Source of the DNA: Maribacter sp. MMG018
Lineage (GTDB): Bacteria > Bacteroidota > Bacteroidia > Flavobacteriales > Flavobacteriaceae
Length of the DNA stretch: 64,000 nucleotides
Direction: 5' to 3'
Assembly: GCF_018100785.1 (NCBI RefSeq)
Contig: NZ_JAGJEC010000002.1
Location: 806,001-870,000 of the forward strand
This document shows, one piece after another, positions 8,207 to 16,062 of the stretch (the first letter of the stretch is position 1; every line of letters starts with the position of its first letter). Position numbers and translations under genes: made by a program. Below the pieces are notes generated by a model. It was not told the origin of the DNA and did not search any database. It saw only the letters and a program-made list of their open reading frames with translations.

Positions 8207-8856
8207 TCTGGTAACGGTTTAAAATTTAAGTCTTTGACAGCTTTTCTAATTTTTCTCATAAAATCTTCTCCTGGGTCCGTTTTTTTTGTTCGGTAGCCTT
8301 TATCTCTTTCAAGCCACAACGGATGATTTTCGAATCGGGTATATTCATAATGCCCTATCAGGTAATCGATATCATACTTTTCGGCAAGGTAGCGTACCAG
8401 CCATATATTGGACTTTAATTGTGCCCTGGTCAAAGGTTGGCCCGTATCGCCACCCACGTTTTCAACCCCTATGGCACAATGGTTCAGACCAATTACGTGT
8501 CTTGCCATGGTGGTCTCGGGCATTAATCTATAAATGGTGCCATCTCTATCTACCATAAATTGTGATGAAACATTTAACCCGCTTACATCTTTAATGTCGG
8601 GGCGCCAATTGGGTAAAGAGGGATTGTTGAAGGCTTCAAAAGACTTTTCAAAGGTTGGAATTACCGTCCAATGCAGCACAATCATTTTTGGTTCTATTTC
8701 TGGAGTGTCCTTCTCTAATCCATATCTTTTAGAGAGATATTCCAGCGTCAATATTTTCCTTTCCTCGTTAAAGATGATGGGTTTGTCCACAATATTATTG
8801 GTGGTCTTGCAAGCGGTAAGCAATAATAGCAGGGCAATGGTAATGGGTATTCTCAT
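8203..8856 (-). CDS. N-acetylmuramoyl-L-alanine amidase (amidase_2/PGRP type) lipoprotein
   Basis: This 217-residue lipoprotein (lipobox LLLTAC, C16) cleaves between muramic acid and the stem peptide of peptidoglycan. The amidase_2 domain runs from about 55 to 200: H62 in VLHWT, CAIGVENVGG at 127-136, H169 in LIGHYEYT, and KTDPGEDF at 192-199 supplying the last metal ligand (D194). The lipid anchor puts it at the inner face of the outer membrane or in the periplasm. It overlaps both neighbours by 4 bp, making a strictly coupled three-gene envelope operon. Confidence 0.93.
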   Translation of the reverse strand: MRIPITIALLLLLTACKTTNNIVDKPIIFNEERKILTLEYLSKRYGLEKDTPEIEPKMIVLHWTVIPTFEKSFEAFNNPSLPNWRPDIKDVSGLNVSSQFMVDRDGTIYRLMPETTMARHVIGLNHCAIGVENVGGDTGQPLTRAQLKSNIWLVRYLAEKYDIDYLIGHYEYTRFENHPLWLERDKGYRTKKTDPGEDFMRKIRKAVKDLNFKPLPE

Positions 8857-9278
8857 TGATCGTTTTTATTTATTGAATCCTTTTTTTTAACGGCATATTG
8901 GATCTGAATTTTTCTTCTGCCCCATTCTTTGGCTTTCTTTATATTTTCGCCCATATATATATCTATACGGTTTCTCCATCTGGGGTGCATCTTGTCCTTC
9001 ACCAAATATATCCCTTCAAAAGTATCAATTTTAACCATGGTATTATGCTTAAGTCCTTTTCTGATTAGATCTCTTGAAACGGCGATCCACTTCATACCGG
9101 GTTTAATGGAATCTCCCCAGGCCGTAATGGTAGGGTGTTCATGTGAAGTTTGGCCGGGAACGGAATTATATGCCGTGGCGGTAACCTGCAATGGAATCCA
9201 ATCATAATTAGGTTTCAATGGCTCGCTTTCTCGACACCCGGTAAAAAATAACCCTAAAACCATCAAGTATCTATACAT
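8853..9278 (-). CDS. 3D-domain (double-psi beta barrel) lipoprotein
   Basis: The 141-residue product has a very short signal with lipobox FFTGC (C15). The rest matches a 3D domain, the double-psi barrel found in lytic transglycosylase MltA and related wall proteins: VTATAYNS at 32-39, IKPGMKWIAVSRDLI in the middle, and the Asp-containing VKDKM and IDIYMG near 93-110. It opens the operon with the amidase and the M14 peptidase (4-bp overlap), which supports a role in peptidoglycan binding or cleavage. Catalytic activity is not certain from the sequence. Confidence 0.8.
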   Translation of the reverse strand: MYRYLMVLGLFFTGCRESEPLKPNYDWIPLQVTATAYNSVPGQTSHEHPTITAWGDSIKPGMKWIAVSRDLIRKGLKHNTMVKIDTFEGIYLVKDKMHPRWRNRIDIYMGENIKKAKEWGRRKIQIQYAVKKKDSINKNDQ

Positions 9279-9407
9279 AGTGGAGCAATTGGGGTATTAA
9301 TATAAGTAATATCAAAATTATATTCCTGTTTACCCTTTTCTAAAAAGTCCCCTTATGTAATTTCTTTCTTTTTTGATAAATTTACGTTCATACAAAAATC
9401 CTCTACA

Positions 9408-10742
9408 TTGAAAAAAATAAAATGGCTATTGGGATTCCTTCTAATAGGAATTCTTGTTTTCGCATATCTAAACTATCCTAAACTTAATTTAATATCTGGT
9501 TACGCATCTAAAAATATGGCCTCTAGTGTGTACATAGCACATAGAGATGCCCAGGAGGTAGAGAAAGTGGACCACGATATGCCTTTGATCAAACTGGCAG
9601 GATCTAAGGTGGAACCCAGCGACCAATCTGCTACCGCGAGTGTTTTTGGGTTAATGAAAAGAAAAGCGGTATATAAGGAAGGTGTTGGGGCTGTCTTGAC
9701 CAATGGCGAGTACAAGAAACATAATTTTGACTTAGTGCCCCACCGATCAAAAAAAATGGACACGTTACCTTTTCCGTATGGTAATAACGGGGTCATAGAT
9801 ACTATTCTAGAAAATGTAGATTACAAGAAATTGGAGAATGTACTTAACGAGGCTATGGCAGATTCGCTTCAAAGAACACGTAGTCTGTTGGTAGTTTACA
9901 AAGATCAGATTGTTGGTGAAAAATATATAGACGGTTTTTCTAAAGACACCCCTATTCTAGGTTGGTCTATGACAAAAAGTATATTGGCCACATGTTATGG
10001 TATTCTTGAATACCAAGGCAAAATAAATATGGATTATCTTCCTTTTAAAGGAGAGGTTTCGGAGAAAGACCCAAAAATGAACATTACCTTAAACCATTTG
10101 TTGCGGATGCAAAGTGGTCTGGCTTGGGAAGAAGATTATTTTAAGATATCGGATGTTACCCAGATGTTGTTTTTAGACTCCGATATGACCAAGGCACAAG
10201 CCGATAATGAAGTAATAGCCGCCCCTACCGAAATTTGGAACTATTCATCAGGTACCAGTAACCTACTTTCAGGAATATTAAGAAAACAGTTTAGCTCGCA
10301 CCAAGAATATTTAGATTTTCCGTACCGACAGTTCATAGATCGTATCGGAATGTACTCTATGCTAATAGAAACCGATTTGGAAGGAAATTTTGTGGGTTCT
10401 TCCTATGGATGGGCCAATACCCGCGACTGGGCAAAATTTGGTCTACTGTACCTTCATAAAGGAGATTGGAACGGAGACCGTTTGTTTTCTGAGGAATGGG
10501 TCGATTATATAACCAAACCAACGGTACATTCCAACGGAACCTACGGAGCCCATTTCTGGTTGAACGCAGAAGGTAAATATCCTGATCTACCAAAAGACAT
10601 ATATTCCGCAAATGGTTTTCAAGGGCAACGCGTATTCATTATACCTTCTAAGGACATGGTCGTCGTACGTACCGGATTAAAGGAGCAATCCGACGAACAG
10701 TTCAACTCACTTTTAAAGAAAATATTGGAAACCGTGCACTAA
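9408..10742 (+). CDS. Serine hydrolase of the beta-lactamase / class C family, membrane-anchored
   Basis: A TTG start at 9408 gives 444 residues beginning MKKIKWLLGF; the nearby ATG at 9422 is out of frame, so TTG is the best start. Residues 5-23 form one membrane anchor. The catalytic domain spans about 140-440: S187-M-T-K190 (nucleophile and general base), Y279-S-S in WNYSSGTSN, and HSNGTYG near 367 standing in for the KTG box. Such proteins act as esterases, amidases or D-Ala peptidases; real beta-lactam resistance is not implied. Single gene, divergent from the wall-hydrolase operon. Confidence 0.9.
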   Translation: MKKIKWLLGFLLIGILVFAYLNYPKLNLISGYASKNMASSVYIAHRDAQEVEKVDHDMPLIKLAGSKVEPSDQSATASVFGLMKRKAVYKEGVGAVLTNGEYKKHNFDLVPHRSKKMDTLPFPYGNNGVIDTILENVDYKKLENVLNEAMADSLQRTRSLLVVYKDQIVGEKYIDGFSKDTPILGWSMTKSILATCYGILEYQGKINMDYLPFKGEVSEKDPKMNITLNHLLRMQSGLAWEEDYFKISDVTQMLFLDSDMTKAQADNEVIAAPTEIWNYSSGTSNLLSGILRKQFSSHQEYLDFPYRQFIDRIGMYSMLIETDLEGNFVGSSYGWANTRDWAKFGLLYLHKGDWNGDRLFSEEWVDYITKPTVHSNGTYGAHFWLNAEGKYPDLPKDIYSANGFQGQRVFIIPSKDMVVVRTGLKEQSDEQFNSLLKKILETVH

Positions 10743-10765
10743 GTACGATTTAAAACAAGGATTTT

Positions 10766-10794
10766 AAGGATGTAGTTTTCTTAAACTACATCTT
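10766..10794 (+). terminator. Hairpin after the serine hydrolase gene, possible terminator
   Basis: GATGTAGTTT and AAACTACATC form a perfect 10-bp stem with a TCTT loop, extendable by two pairs. No clear T run follows, so termination is uncertain. The rest of the 255-bp convergent gap to menB holds a second AT-rich inverted pair (10949-10988) and no gene. Confidence 0.4.
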
Positions 10795-10997
10795 GCCTTG
10801 CGTTTACCACAAATCCGTCTTAAGTGACAACAATAGTTTCGATAAACTGTACATCCTACCTACTTTTACAGTGTAATAAAAACGAATAAATTTTTTTCAT
10901 TTTCATATAGTGTTCTCGTAAAAGAGTCTGGTCTTAGTTGATCGGGCTCTTTTTGGTTTAAAGCACTTTGGCCCTAAAAACCAAAAAGAAACAAGAT

Positions 10998-11840
10998 TTA
11001 AGGAATCCAGTTGTCTTTACCGAAATTCGGCTTGCGTTTTTCTAAAAATGCATTTCTTCCTTCTTTGGCCTCCTCTGTCATATAGGCCAATCGGGTAGCC
11101 TCCCCGGCAAAGACCTGTTGCCCTACCATACCGTCATCGGTAAGGTTCATGGCAAATTTCAGCATTTTGATGGACGTTGGTGATTTTTCCAATATCTCTT
11201 GAGCCCACTGAAAGGCCGTATCTTCTAGCTCAGCATGTGGTATAACGGCATTTACCATACCCATTTCAAAAGCTTCTTGGGCCGAATAATTGCGGCCTAA
11301 GAAAAAGATTTCCCTTGCTTTTTTCTGACCTACCATCTTTGCCAAATAGGCAGAACCATAACCACCATCAAAGCTAGTGACATCGGCATCGGTCTGCTTA
11401 AAAATAGCATGTTCTTTACTGGCCAAGGTCATATCGCAAACAACGTGTAAACTATGGCCGCCACCTACTGCCCAGCCCGGTACAACGGCAATAACGACTT
11501 TTGGCATAAAACGTATCATACGCTGTACCTCTAAAATATTAAGCCGGTGCTGACCATCTTCGCCTACATAACCTTTATGTCCCCTAGCCTTTTGGTCTCC
11601 TCCACTGCAGAACGACCAAATACCATCTTTGGTAGAAGGCCCTTCGGCAGAAAGCAAGACAACACCGATAGAAGTGTCCTCTTGCGCATCATAAAATGCC
11701 TTTATAAGTTCACTTGTGGTATTGGGCCTAAAAGCATTACGAACATTAGGACGGTTAAAGGCAATGCGGGCCACACCATCGCATTTTTTATAGGTTATAT
11801 CTTCAAATTCGATGGCAGTTTGCCAGTTAGGTGATTTCAT
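10998..11840 (-). CDS. menB: 1,4-dihydroxy-2-naphthoyl-CoA synthase
   Basis: The ATG at 11840 (MKSPNWQTAI) gives 280 residues, the usual length; a longer frame to 11891 adds an unconserved hydrophobic stretch. MenB closes the second ring of menaquinone by Dieckmann condensation of o-succinylbenzoyl-CoA. Crotonase-fold motifs are clear: FNRPNVRNAFRP at 28-39, the oxyanion SGGDQKARG at 79-87 with W76/F77 typical of MenB, GWAVGGGH at 122-129, and DADVTSFDGGYGS at 151-163. Menaquinone is the main respiratory quinone in this phylum. No other men genes are beside it. Confidence 0.95.
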   Translation of the reverse strand: MKSPNWQTAIEFEDITYKKCDGVARIAFNRPNVRNAFRPNTTSELIKAFYDAQEDTSIGVVLLSAEGPSTKDGIWSFCSGGDQKARGHKGYVGEDGQHRLNILEVQRMIRFMPKVVIAVVPGWAVGGGHSLHVVCDMTLASKEHAIFKQTDADVTSFDGGYGSAYLAKMVGQKKAREIFFLGRNYSAQEAFEMGMVNAVIPHAELEDTAFQWAQEILEKSPTSIKMLKFAMNLTDDGMVGQQVFAGEATRLAYMTEEAKEGRNAFLEKRKPNFGKDNWIP

Positions 11841-12065
11841 TTGCTTAAATTTTACGCTATAAAGATAGAAGTTACATAGCAAGACTACCAAATGCTATTT
11901 TAAAAGTATTGAATTAAAAAATATCTTTTTAACGAGTTTCAAAGTAAGTCCTACCCCTTTATTAAAGTCAAAAACCAACGATAAAACAAGCCTTTACAGA
12001 GGGTCACTTTTTTATATTTTAAATAAATTAAGCTCTTTAGTAATGTATCTTTTTTCGTTAAAAAA

Positions 12066-12073
12066 TACATTTG
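12066..12073 (+). promoter_or_regulatory. Candidate Bacteroidetes -7 promoter element for the ars operon
   Basis: TACATTTG matches the Bacteroidetes -7 consensus TAnnTTTG exactly, 53 bp before the arsR start. It sits in the right arm of an inverted pair (AATGTAT at 12042-12048, ATACATT at 12065-12071). A -33 TTG is not obvious. The adjacent downstream operator supports this as the regulated promoter. Confidence 0.5.
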
Positions 12074-12094
12074 TCTTGCGGGGAAAAACTATTC

Positions 12095-12110
12095 ATCGTA
12101 ATATTGCAAT
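12095..12110. promoter_or_regulatory. Candidate ArsR operator, copy 1
   Basis: ATCGTAATATTGCAAT is an imperfect palindrome (12 of 16 positions symmetric) located between the -7 element and the arsR start. A second copy with 13 of 16 matches lies at 12476-12491. ArsR repressors bind such dyads; binding here is inferred. Confidence 0.55.
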
Positions 12111-12125
12111 GAAACAATTAATGAT

Positions 12126-12458
12126 ATGGGTTTAGCTAAAACGGAAATGTTTACCGACGATCAAAATGAGATAGCTCTTTTTGCAAAGGCATTTGGCCAT
12201 CCGGCCAGAGTTGCGATTTTGCAGCACTTGTTTAAGATAAATAGTTGTGTATGTGGTGATCTGGTAAATGAAATAGGATTGGCACAACCTACCATTTCTC
12301 AACATTTAAAAGAGTTGAAAAATTTAGGTCTTATTAAAGGAGATGTTGAGGGTACCAGTGTTTGTTATTGTATAGATAACGAAAGTTGGTCTAAAATGAA
12401 AAAAGTGATGTCCGCATTTCTTGATCAAGACCTTACAAAAACCGGGGATTGTTGTTAA
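12126..12458 (+). CDS. arsR: ArsR family arsenite-responsive repressor
   Basis: This 110-residue winged-helix protein has the ArsR helix-turn-helix AQPTISQHLKELKNLGLI at 53-70. C41 and C43 in SCVCGDLV match the As(III)-binding CVCDL motif of classical ArsR; C80 and C82, and a terminal vicinal pair C109-C110, are additional thiols. Arsenite or antimonite binding would release it from DNA. It heads an operon with DUF6428, an arsenate reductase and Acr3, and has dyad sites both before it and between it and the next gene. Confidence 0.93.
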   Translation: MGLAKTEMFTDDQNEIALFAKAFGHPARVAILQHLFKINSCVCGDLVNEIGLAQPTISQHLKELKNLGLIKGDVEGTSVCYCIDNESWSKMKKVMSAFLDQDLTKTGDCC

Positions 12459-12475
12459 AAAATTTGAATTTATTA

Positions 12476-12491
12476 ATCGTATAATCGCAAT
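12476..12491. promoter_or_regulatory. Candidate ArsR operator, copy 2, inside the ars operon
   Basis: ATCGTATAATCGCAAT lies in the 47-bp gap between arsR and the DUF6428 gene. It keeps the outer arms of copy 1 (ATCGTA and GCAAT) but has a less symmetric centre. A site here suggests an internal promoter or roadblock control of the resistance genes. Confidence 0.45.
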
Positions 12492-12505
12492 AAACTAATA
12501 TAAGT

Positions 12506-12973
12506 ATGAAATTATCTGAAGTAAAATCAGTTTTGGGAAAATTGGAAACAATAGCATTTCAATTACCAAATGGCGAATTGGTACCAAATCACTTCCATGT
12601 AACGGAGGTTGGTAAAATAACAAAACATTTTATCGATTGTGGAGGAACAGTTAGAAATGAGGAAGTGGTTAATTTTCAGTTGTGGAATGCCAATGACTAT
12701 GACCACAGGTTACATCCCGAAAAACTATTGAACATTATAGAGCTCTCTGAAAACACCTTGGGAATTGGGGATTTAGAGGTAGAAGTGGAATATCAAGGTA
12801 TTACCATTCAGAAATTCGGAATTGATTTTGACGGTAAAAACTTCTTGTTGACCACAAAACAAACCGATTGCTTGGCGAAAGACAAATGTAATATTCCAGA
12901 AGAAAAACCAAAACTGAATTTAGTGGATTTGAACAGTGGGTCTTGTTGTTCGCCAGATAGTAACTGTTGTTAA
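12506..12973 (+). CDS. DUF6428 family protein with Cys-pair tail, arsenic operon
   Basis: The 155-residue soluble product resembles the DUF6428 family seen in Bacteroidetes arsenic operons; its function is not established. Most of it (1-120) looks like a compact alpha/beta domain with H29/H31 (NHFHVTEVG) and C45 in FIDCGG. The tail contains C122, C128 and ends SGSCCSPDSNCC, giving vicinal pairs C147-C148 and C154-C155. Such pairs are good soft-metal ligands, as in the ArsD arsenite chaperone. Position between arsR and the reductase supports a role in arsenite handling, but this is inference. Confidence 0.75.
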   Translation: MKLSEVKSVLGKLETIAFQLPNGELVPNHFHVTEVGKITKHFIDCGGTVRNEEVVNFQLWNANDYDHRLHPEKLLNIIELSENTLGIGDLEVEVEYQGITIQKFGIDFDGKNFLLTTKQTDCLAKDKCNIPEEKPKLNLVDLNSGSCCSPDSNCC

Positions 12974-12985
12974 CAATATAGAAAA

Positions 12986-13618
12986 ATGACCACAACGACA
13001 TCTACCTTATTTACCGGTATACAGGATTTTATAACAGACCTGAATGCTGATACAATTACAGATGAACGAAAGGCCGTTCTTGACCCGTTAGCAAACTTTA
13101 TTCAAGATAAGGTGAGCAACGATCAAGCAGTGCGTATCAATTTTATCTGTACCCATAACTCTAGAAGAAGCCACTTATCTCAGGTCTGGGCACAGACCAT
13201 GGCATATTATTTTAATTTAAAAAATGTATCATGCTACTCTGGCGGTACAGAGGCTACGGCCCTGTTTCCAATGGTTGCGGAAACTTTGAAAAATACGGGC
13301 TTCGAAATTAAAACTATTTCAAAGGGCGAAAACCCGGTATATAGTATTAAGTATGCGGCAAACGAACATCCGATCATAGGATTTTCAAAAAAATTAGATG
13401 ATGATTTTAACCCAAAATCATTATTTGCAGCTATTATGACCTGTGATTCGGCCAATGAGGCGTGCCCGTTTGTACCGGGTGCAGAAAAACGGATTCCTAT
13501 TACTTTCGAAGACCCAAAAGTATTTGACAACACACCACAACAGGCAGAAAAATATTTTGAGAGGAGCACACAGATAGCTACAGAACTGTGGTATATTTTT
13601 TCTAAGATCAAATCATAA
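12986..13618 (+). CDS. arsC: Arsenate reductase, low-molecular-weight phosphatase type
   Basis: The 210-residue protein has the LMW tyrosine phosphatase P-loop C55-T-H-N-S-R-R61-S62 (C-x5-R-S) in FICTHNSRRS, and the later acidic FEDPKVF near 174-180 supplies the general acid (D176). C153 and C160 in MTCDSANEACPF could act as the redox pair that recycles the enzyme. It has about 45 extra N-terminal residues compared with a minimal LMW phosphatase. It would reduce arsenate to arsenite for export by the next gene, which starts 3 bp after its stop. Confidence 0.88.
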   Translation: MTTTTSTLFTGIQDFITDLNADTITDERKAVLDPLANFIQDKVSNDQAVRINFICTHNSRRSHLSQVWAQTMAYYFNLKNVSCYSGGTEATALFPMVAETLKNTGFEIKTISKGENPVYSIKYAANEHPIIGFSKKLDDDFNPKSLFAAIMTCDSANEACPFVPGAEKRIPITFEDPKVFDNTPQQAEKYFERSTQIATELWYIFSKIKS

Positions 13619-13621
13619 ATA

Positions 13622-14671
13622 ATGGCTACAAAAAAATTAAGTTTTCTCGACAGAAATTTAACATTATGGATTTTTGTTGCAATGGCTATAGGTGTAGGTA
13701 TTGGTTATTTTGTACCTACTTTTCCAGATTTTATAAACTCCTTTAGTAGTGGGGCTACCAATATACCTATAGCAATAGGGCTCATATTAATGATGTATCC
13801 TCCTTTGGCAAAGGTTAATTATGCCTTATTGCCAAAGGTGTTTACCAATACCAAAATTTTGTCCATATCATTGATTCTAAATTGGGTCGTAGGACCTGTT
13901 TTGATGTTCATATTGGCCATTACGTTTTTACGTGATTACCCAGAATATATGGTAGGGCTTATATTAATAGGCTTGGCGCGTTGTATTGCCATGGTCTTGG
14001 TATGGAACGACTTGGCCGACGGCAGTAGTGAATACGGTGCCGGTTTGGTGGCTTTGAATAGTATTTTTCAAGTATTTGCATATAGTTTTTATGCATGGAT
14101 CTTTATCACCGTGCTTCCGCCCTATTTTGGTTTTGAAGGGGCCATTGTAGATATTTCTATAGGCACCATTGCCGAAAGTGTGGCAATTTATCTGGGGATT
14201 CCTTTTTTAATGGGAATACTAAGCAGGGTAATTTTGGTAAAATTAAAAGGGGAAGAATGGTATACAAAGAAATTTATACCCACTATTTCTCCTTTGACCT
14301 TAATAGCTCTTTTGTTCACCATTGTGGTTATGTTCTCATTAAAGGGAGAATTGATCGTACAAATACCTATGGATGTATTGATCATTGCAGTGCCATTATT
14401 AGTGTATTTCACTTTAATGTTCATTATTGGCTTTTTCTTTACGAAGGCCATGGGAGCTGAATATGATAAAACGGCCTCTGTTGCCTTTACGGCGGCGGGT
14501 AACAATTTTGAATTGGCCATTGCCGTTGCCATAGCAGTTTTTGGTCTTAACTCGGGGCAGGCCTTTGCCGGGGTTATTGGTCCGTTGGTAGAAGTACCGG
14601 CATTGATTTTGCTGGTACGAGTTTCTTTTTGGTTAAAGAAAAAGTATTACGATACCCCCAAATTAACATAA
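13622..14671 (+). CDS. acr3: Arsenite efflux permease, Acr3 family
   Basis: The 349-residue protein has about ten transmembrane helices, in line with Acr3. The family hallmark [16 protein letters not shown] at 119-134 contains the essential Cys (C121) in the fourth helix. A second conserved stretch, [18 protein letters not shown], lies near 290-307. It exports arsenite from the cytoplasm using the membrane potential. It is last in the ars operon and is followed by a terminator. Confidence 0.94.
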   Translation: MATKKLSFLDRNLTLWIFVAMAIGVGIGYFVPTFPDFINSFSSGATNIPIAIGLILMMYPPLAKVNYALLPKVFTNTKILSISLILNWVVGPVLMFILAITFLRDYPEYMVGLILIGLARCIAMVLVWNDLADGSSEYGAGLVALNSIFQVFAYSFYAWIFITVLPPYFGFEGAIVDISIGTIAESVAIYLGIPFLMGILSRVILVKLKGEEWYTKKFIPTISPLTLIALLFTIVVMFSLKGELIVQIPMDVLIIAVPLLVYFTLMFIIGFFFTKAMGAEYDKTASVAFTAAGNNFELAIAVAIAVFGLNSGQAFAGVIGPLVEVPALILLVRVSFWLKKKYYDTPKLT

Positions 14672-14694
14672 ACAGTTAGGTAATTGATCATATT

Positions 14695-14727
14695 AAAACG
14701 GTGTGGGGAAACTCATACCGTTTTTTT
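14695..14727. terminator. Terminator at the end of the ars operon, probably bidirectional
   Basis: AAAACGGTGTG pairs with CATACCGTTTT (one G-T pair) around an 8-nt loop and runs into seven T. The convergent glycosyltransferase gene stops inside the hairpin (14713), so the last codons of that gene form part of it. Confidence 0.8.
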
Positions 14728-15942
14728 ATTCTTTTCTTCGATCCACTTCGACATATATTTGGTACTCGCCATGGTCTGCTGTTGTAGCATGGCCCCGATA
14801 AAATTCTGTATACGATGTTTTTTTAGATTTTCTCTTAAATATTCTATTCTATCTAAAAAGCGAGTGGCCAATGTTTCTTTCTCGTATAGCCGGTTTATAA
14901 TGGCAACTCCATTATTCTGTGCCTTTTTCCATCTTTCTTTATCGGAATATAAAGTAATGGCCGATCGGGCAAAATCTTCCGCATTTAGGGCTATGCCCCC
15001 GTTCCATTCCATAGAATCATGCATGCCCTCTGCCCCTATTGGTGTTGTCACACTGGGGGTTCCGGTCTGCATGGCATCTATAAGTTTTCCCTTTATTCCT
15101 GCCCCAAATCGTAATGGCGCCAAATTTATCTTGGCGTTTTTAAAGATCTCTTCTTTATTCTCGACCCATCCATGTACAAAAAAGCCTTGCTGTGGTTGGT
15201 GCATTTGTTTTATATGTCCTGGTAAATAGGCACCGTAAATGTGTAAATTGGCTTGAGGGGTTTCTTTTCGAATCAAGGGCCATATTTCTTTTTTTAACCA
15301 AACTACGGCGTCAATATTGGGAGAATGCATGCCATTACCTATACAGATATAATCTTTGCGGTCCTCAAAACGTGTCCATGATCCAATATCATCTTCCGTT
15401 ATTTTATCCATCAAAAACGGTAAGTGCAATACCAAGCTTATATCAATACCGATAGTATTTTGTAACAATTCGGCTTCGTAACTAGAAATCAACAGAGAAA
15501 GATCAGATCTGTACAAACTTGCAATCTCGCGTTTTGTCTTATCGTTTTGCAACCATGCATCTGTTGAAAAGGGAACCCCCTTTTTAAAACACTGTTCCCG
15601 CACATGACGAAGAGAGTGTAGATCTTCGGTATCCAAGACCCGTATAGCATCGGGACATTGTTCTGCAACACGCCAACCAAACTGCTCTTCGGTGAGGTAA
15701 CGATCAAAAAGGACTATATCCGGTTTCAAGGTCTTGACAAAAACATCAAAAGAAGCGCTATTAAGCTCTATAAATTGCATAGCTATATTCCTCCTCTTCA
15801 AGTCTGCCGAATGTTCTGAAAACGCTGCCGATGAAGCAAATGTGATATCATAATTGGCCTTATGGAATATCTCCAATAGTTGCATCATACGTGCCCCAGC
15901 CGCCGTGGTGTCCGGTTCTGGCCATACAAAACCGATAACCAA
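14713..15942 (-). CDS. GT-B fold glycosyltransferase
   Basis: This 409-residue protein begins with the Rossmann-like IGFVWPEPDTTAAGARM and has the GT4-type C-terminal nucleotide-sugar half: DYICIGNGMHSPNID, LHIYGAYLP, FVHGWVENKEEIFKNAKINL and the acidic/Gly-rich FGAGIKGKLIDAMQTGTPSV, all typical of GT-B enzymes. The start is uncertain: the only standard start after an in-frame stop is TTG at 15942, which leaves the first strand short; coding sense continues about 13 codons upstream (HKTLLVIGF). The sugar and acceptor cannot be told. Single gene. Confidence 0.85.
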   Translation of the reverse strand: MVIGFVWPEPDTTAAGARMMQLLEIFHKANYDITFASSAAFSEHSADLKRRNIAMQFIELNSASFDVFVKTLKPDIVLFDRYLTEEQFGWRVAEQCPDAIRVLDTEDLHSLRHVREQCFKKGVPFSTDAWLQNDKTKREIASLYRSDLSLLISSYEAELLQNTIGIDISLVLHLPFLMDKITEDDIGSWTRFEDRKDYICIGNGMHSPNIDAVVWLKKEIWPLIRKETPQANLHIYGAYLPGHIKQMHQPQQGFFVHGWVENKEEIFKNAKINLAPLRFGAGIKGKLIDAMQTGTPSVTTPIGAEGMHDSMEWNGGIALNAEDFARSAITLYSDKERWKKAQNNGVAIINRLYEKETLATRFLDRIEYLRENLKKHRIQNFIGAMLQQQTMASTKYMSKWIEEKNKKTV

Positions 15943-16062
15943 TAAGGTTTTATGTGATTTTTGATGGTCGATGAGTAGTTCTTATTTAAGATCCATTAAA
16001 ATTACAAAGTACGGGTATTTTTAAGAATCAGGAATAGATCCATTTGTCATTGTCCATTTTAT

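Noticed and set aside
9408-10742. True beta-lactamase resistance gene
   Set aside because: The protein has only the fold motifs; its KTG box is not standard and it is a membrane-anchored serine hydrolase of the large class C superfamily.
10949-10988. 11-bp inverted repeat CTTTTTGGTTT / AAACCAAAAAG before the menB stop
   Set aside because: It is very AT-rich with a long loop and no T run; a weak hairpin at most, so not called as a terminator.
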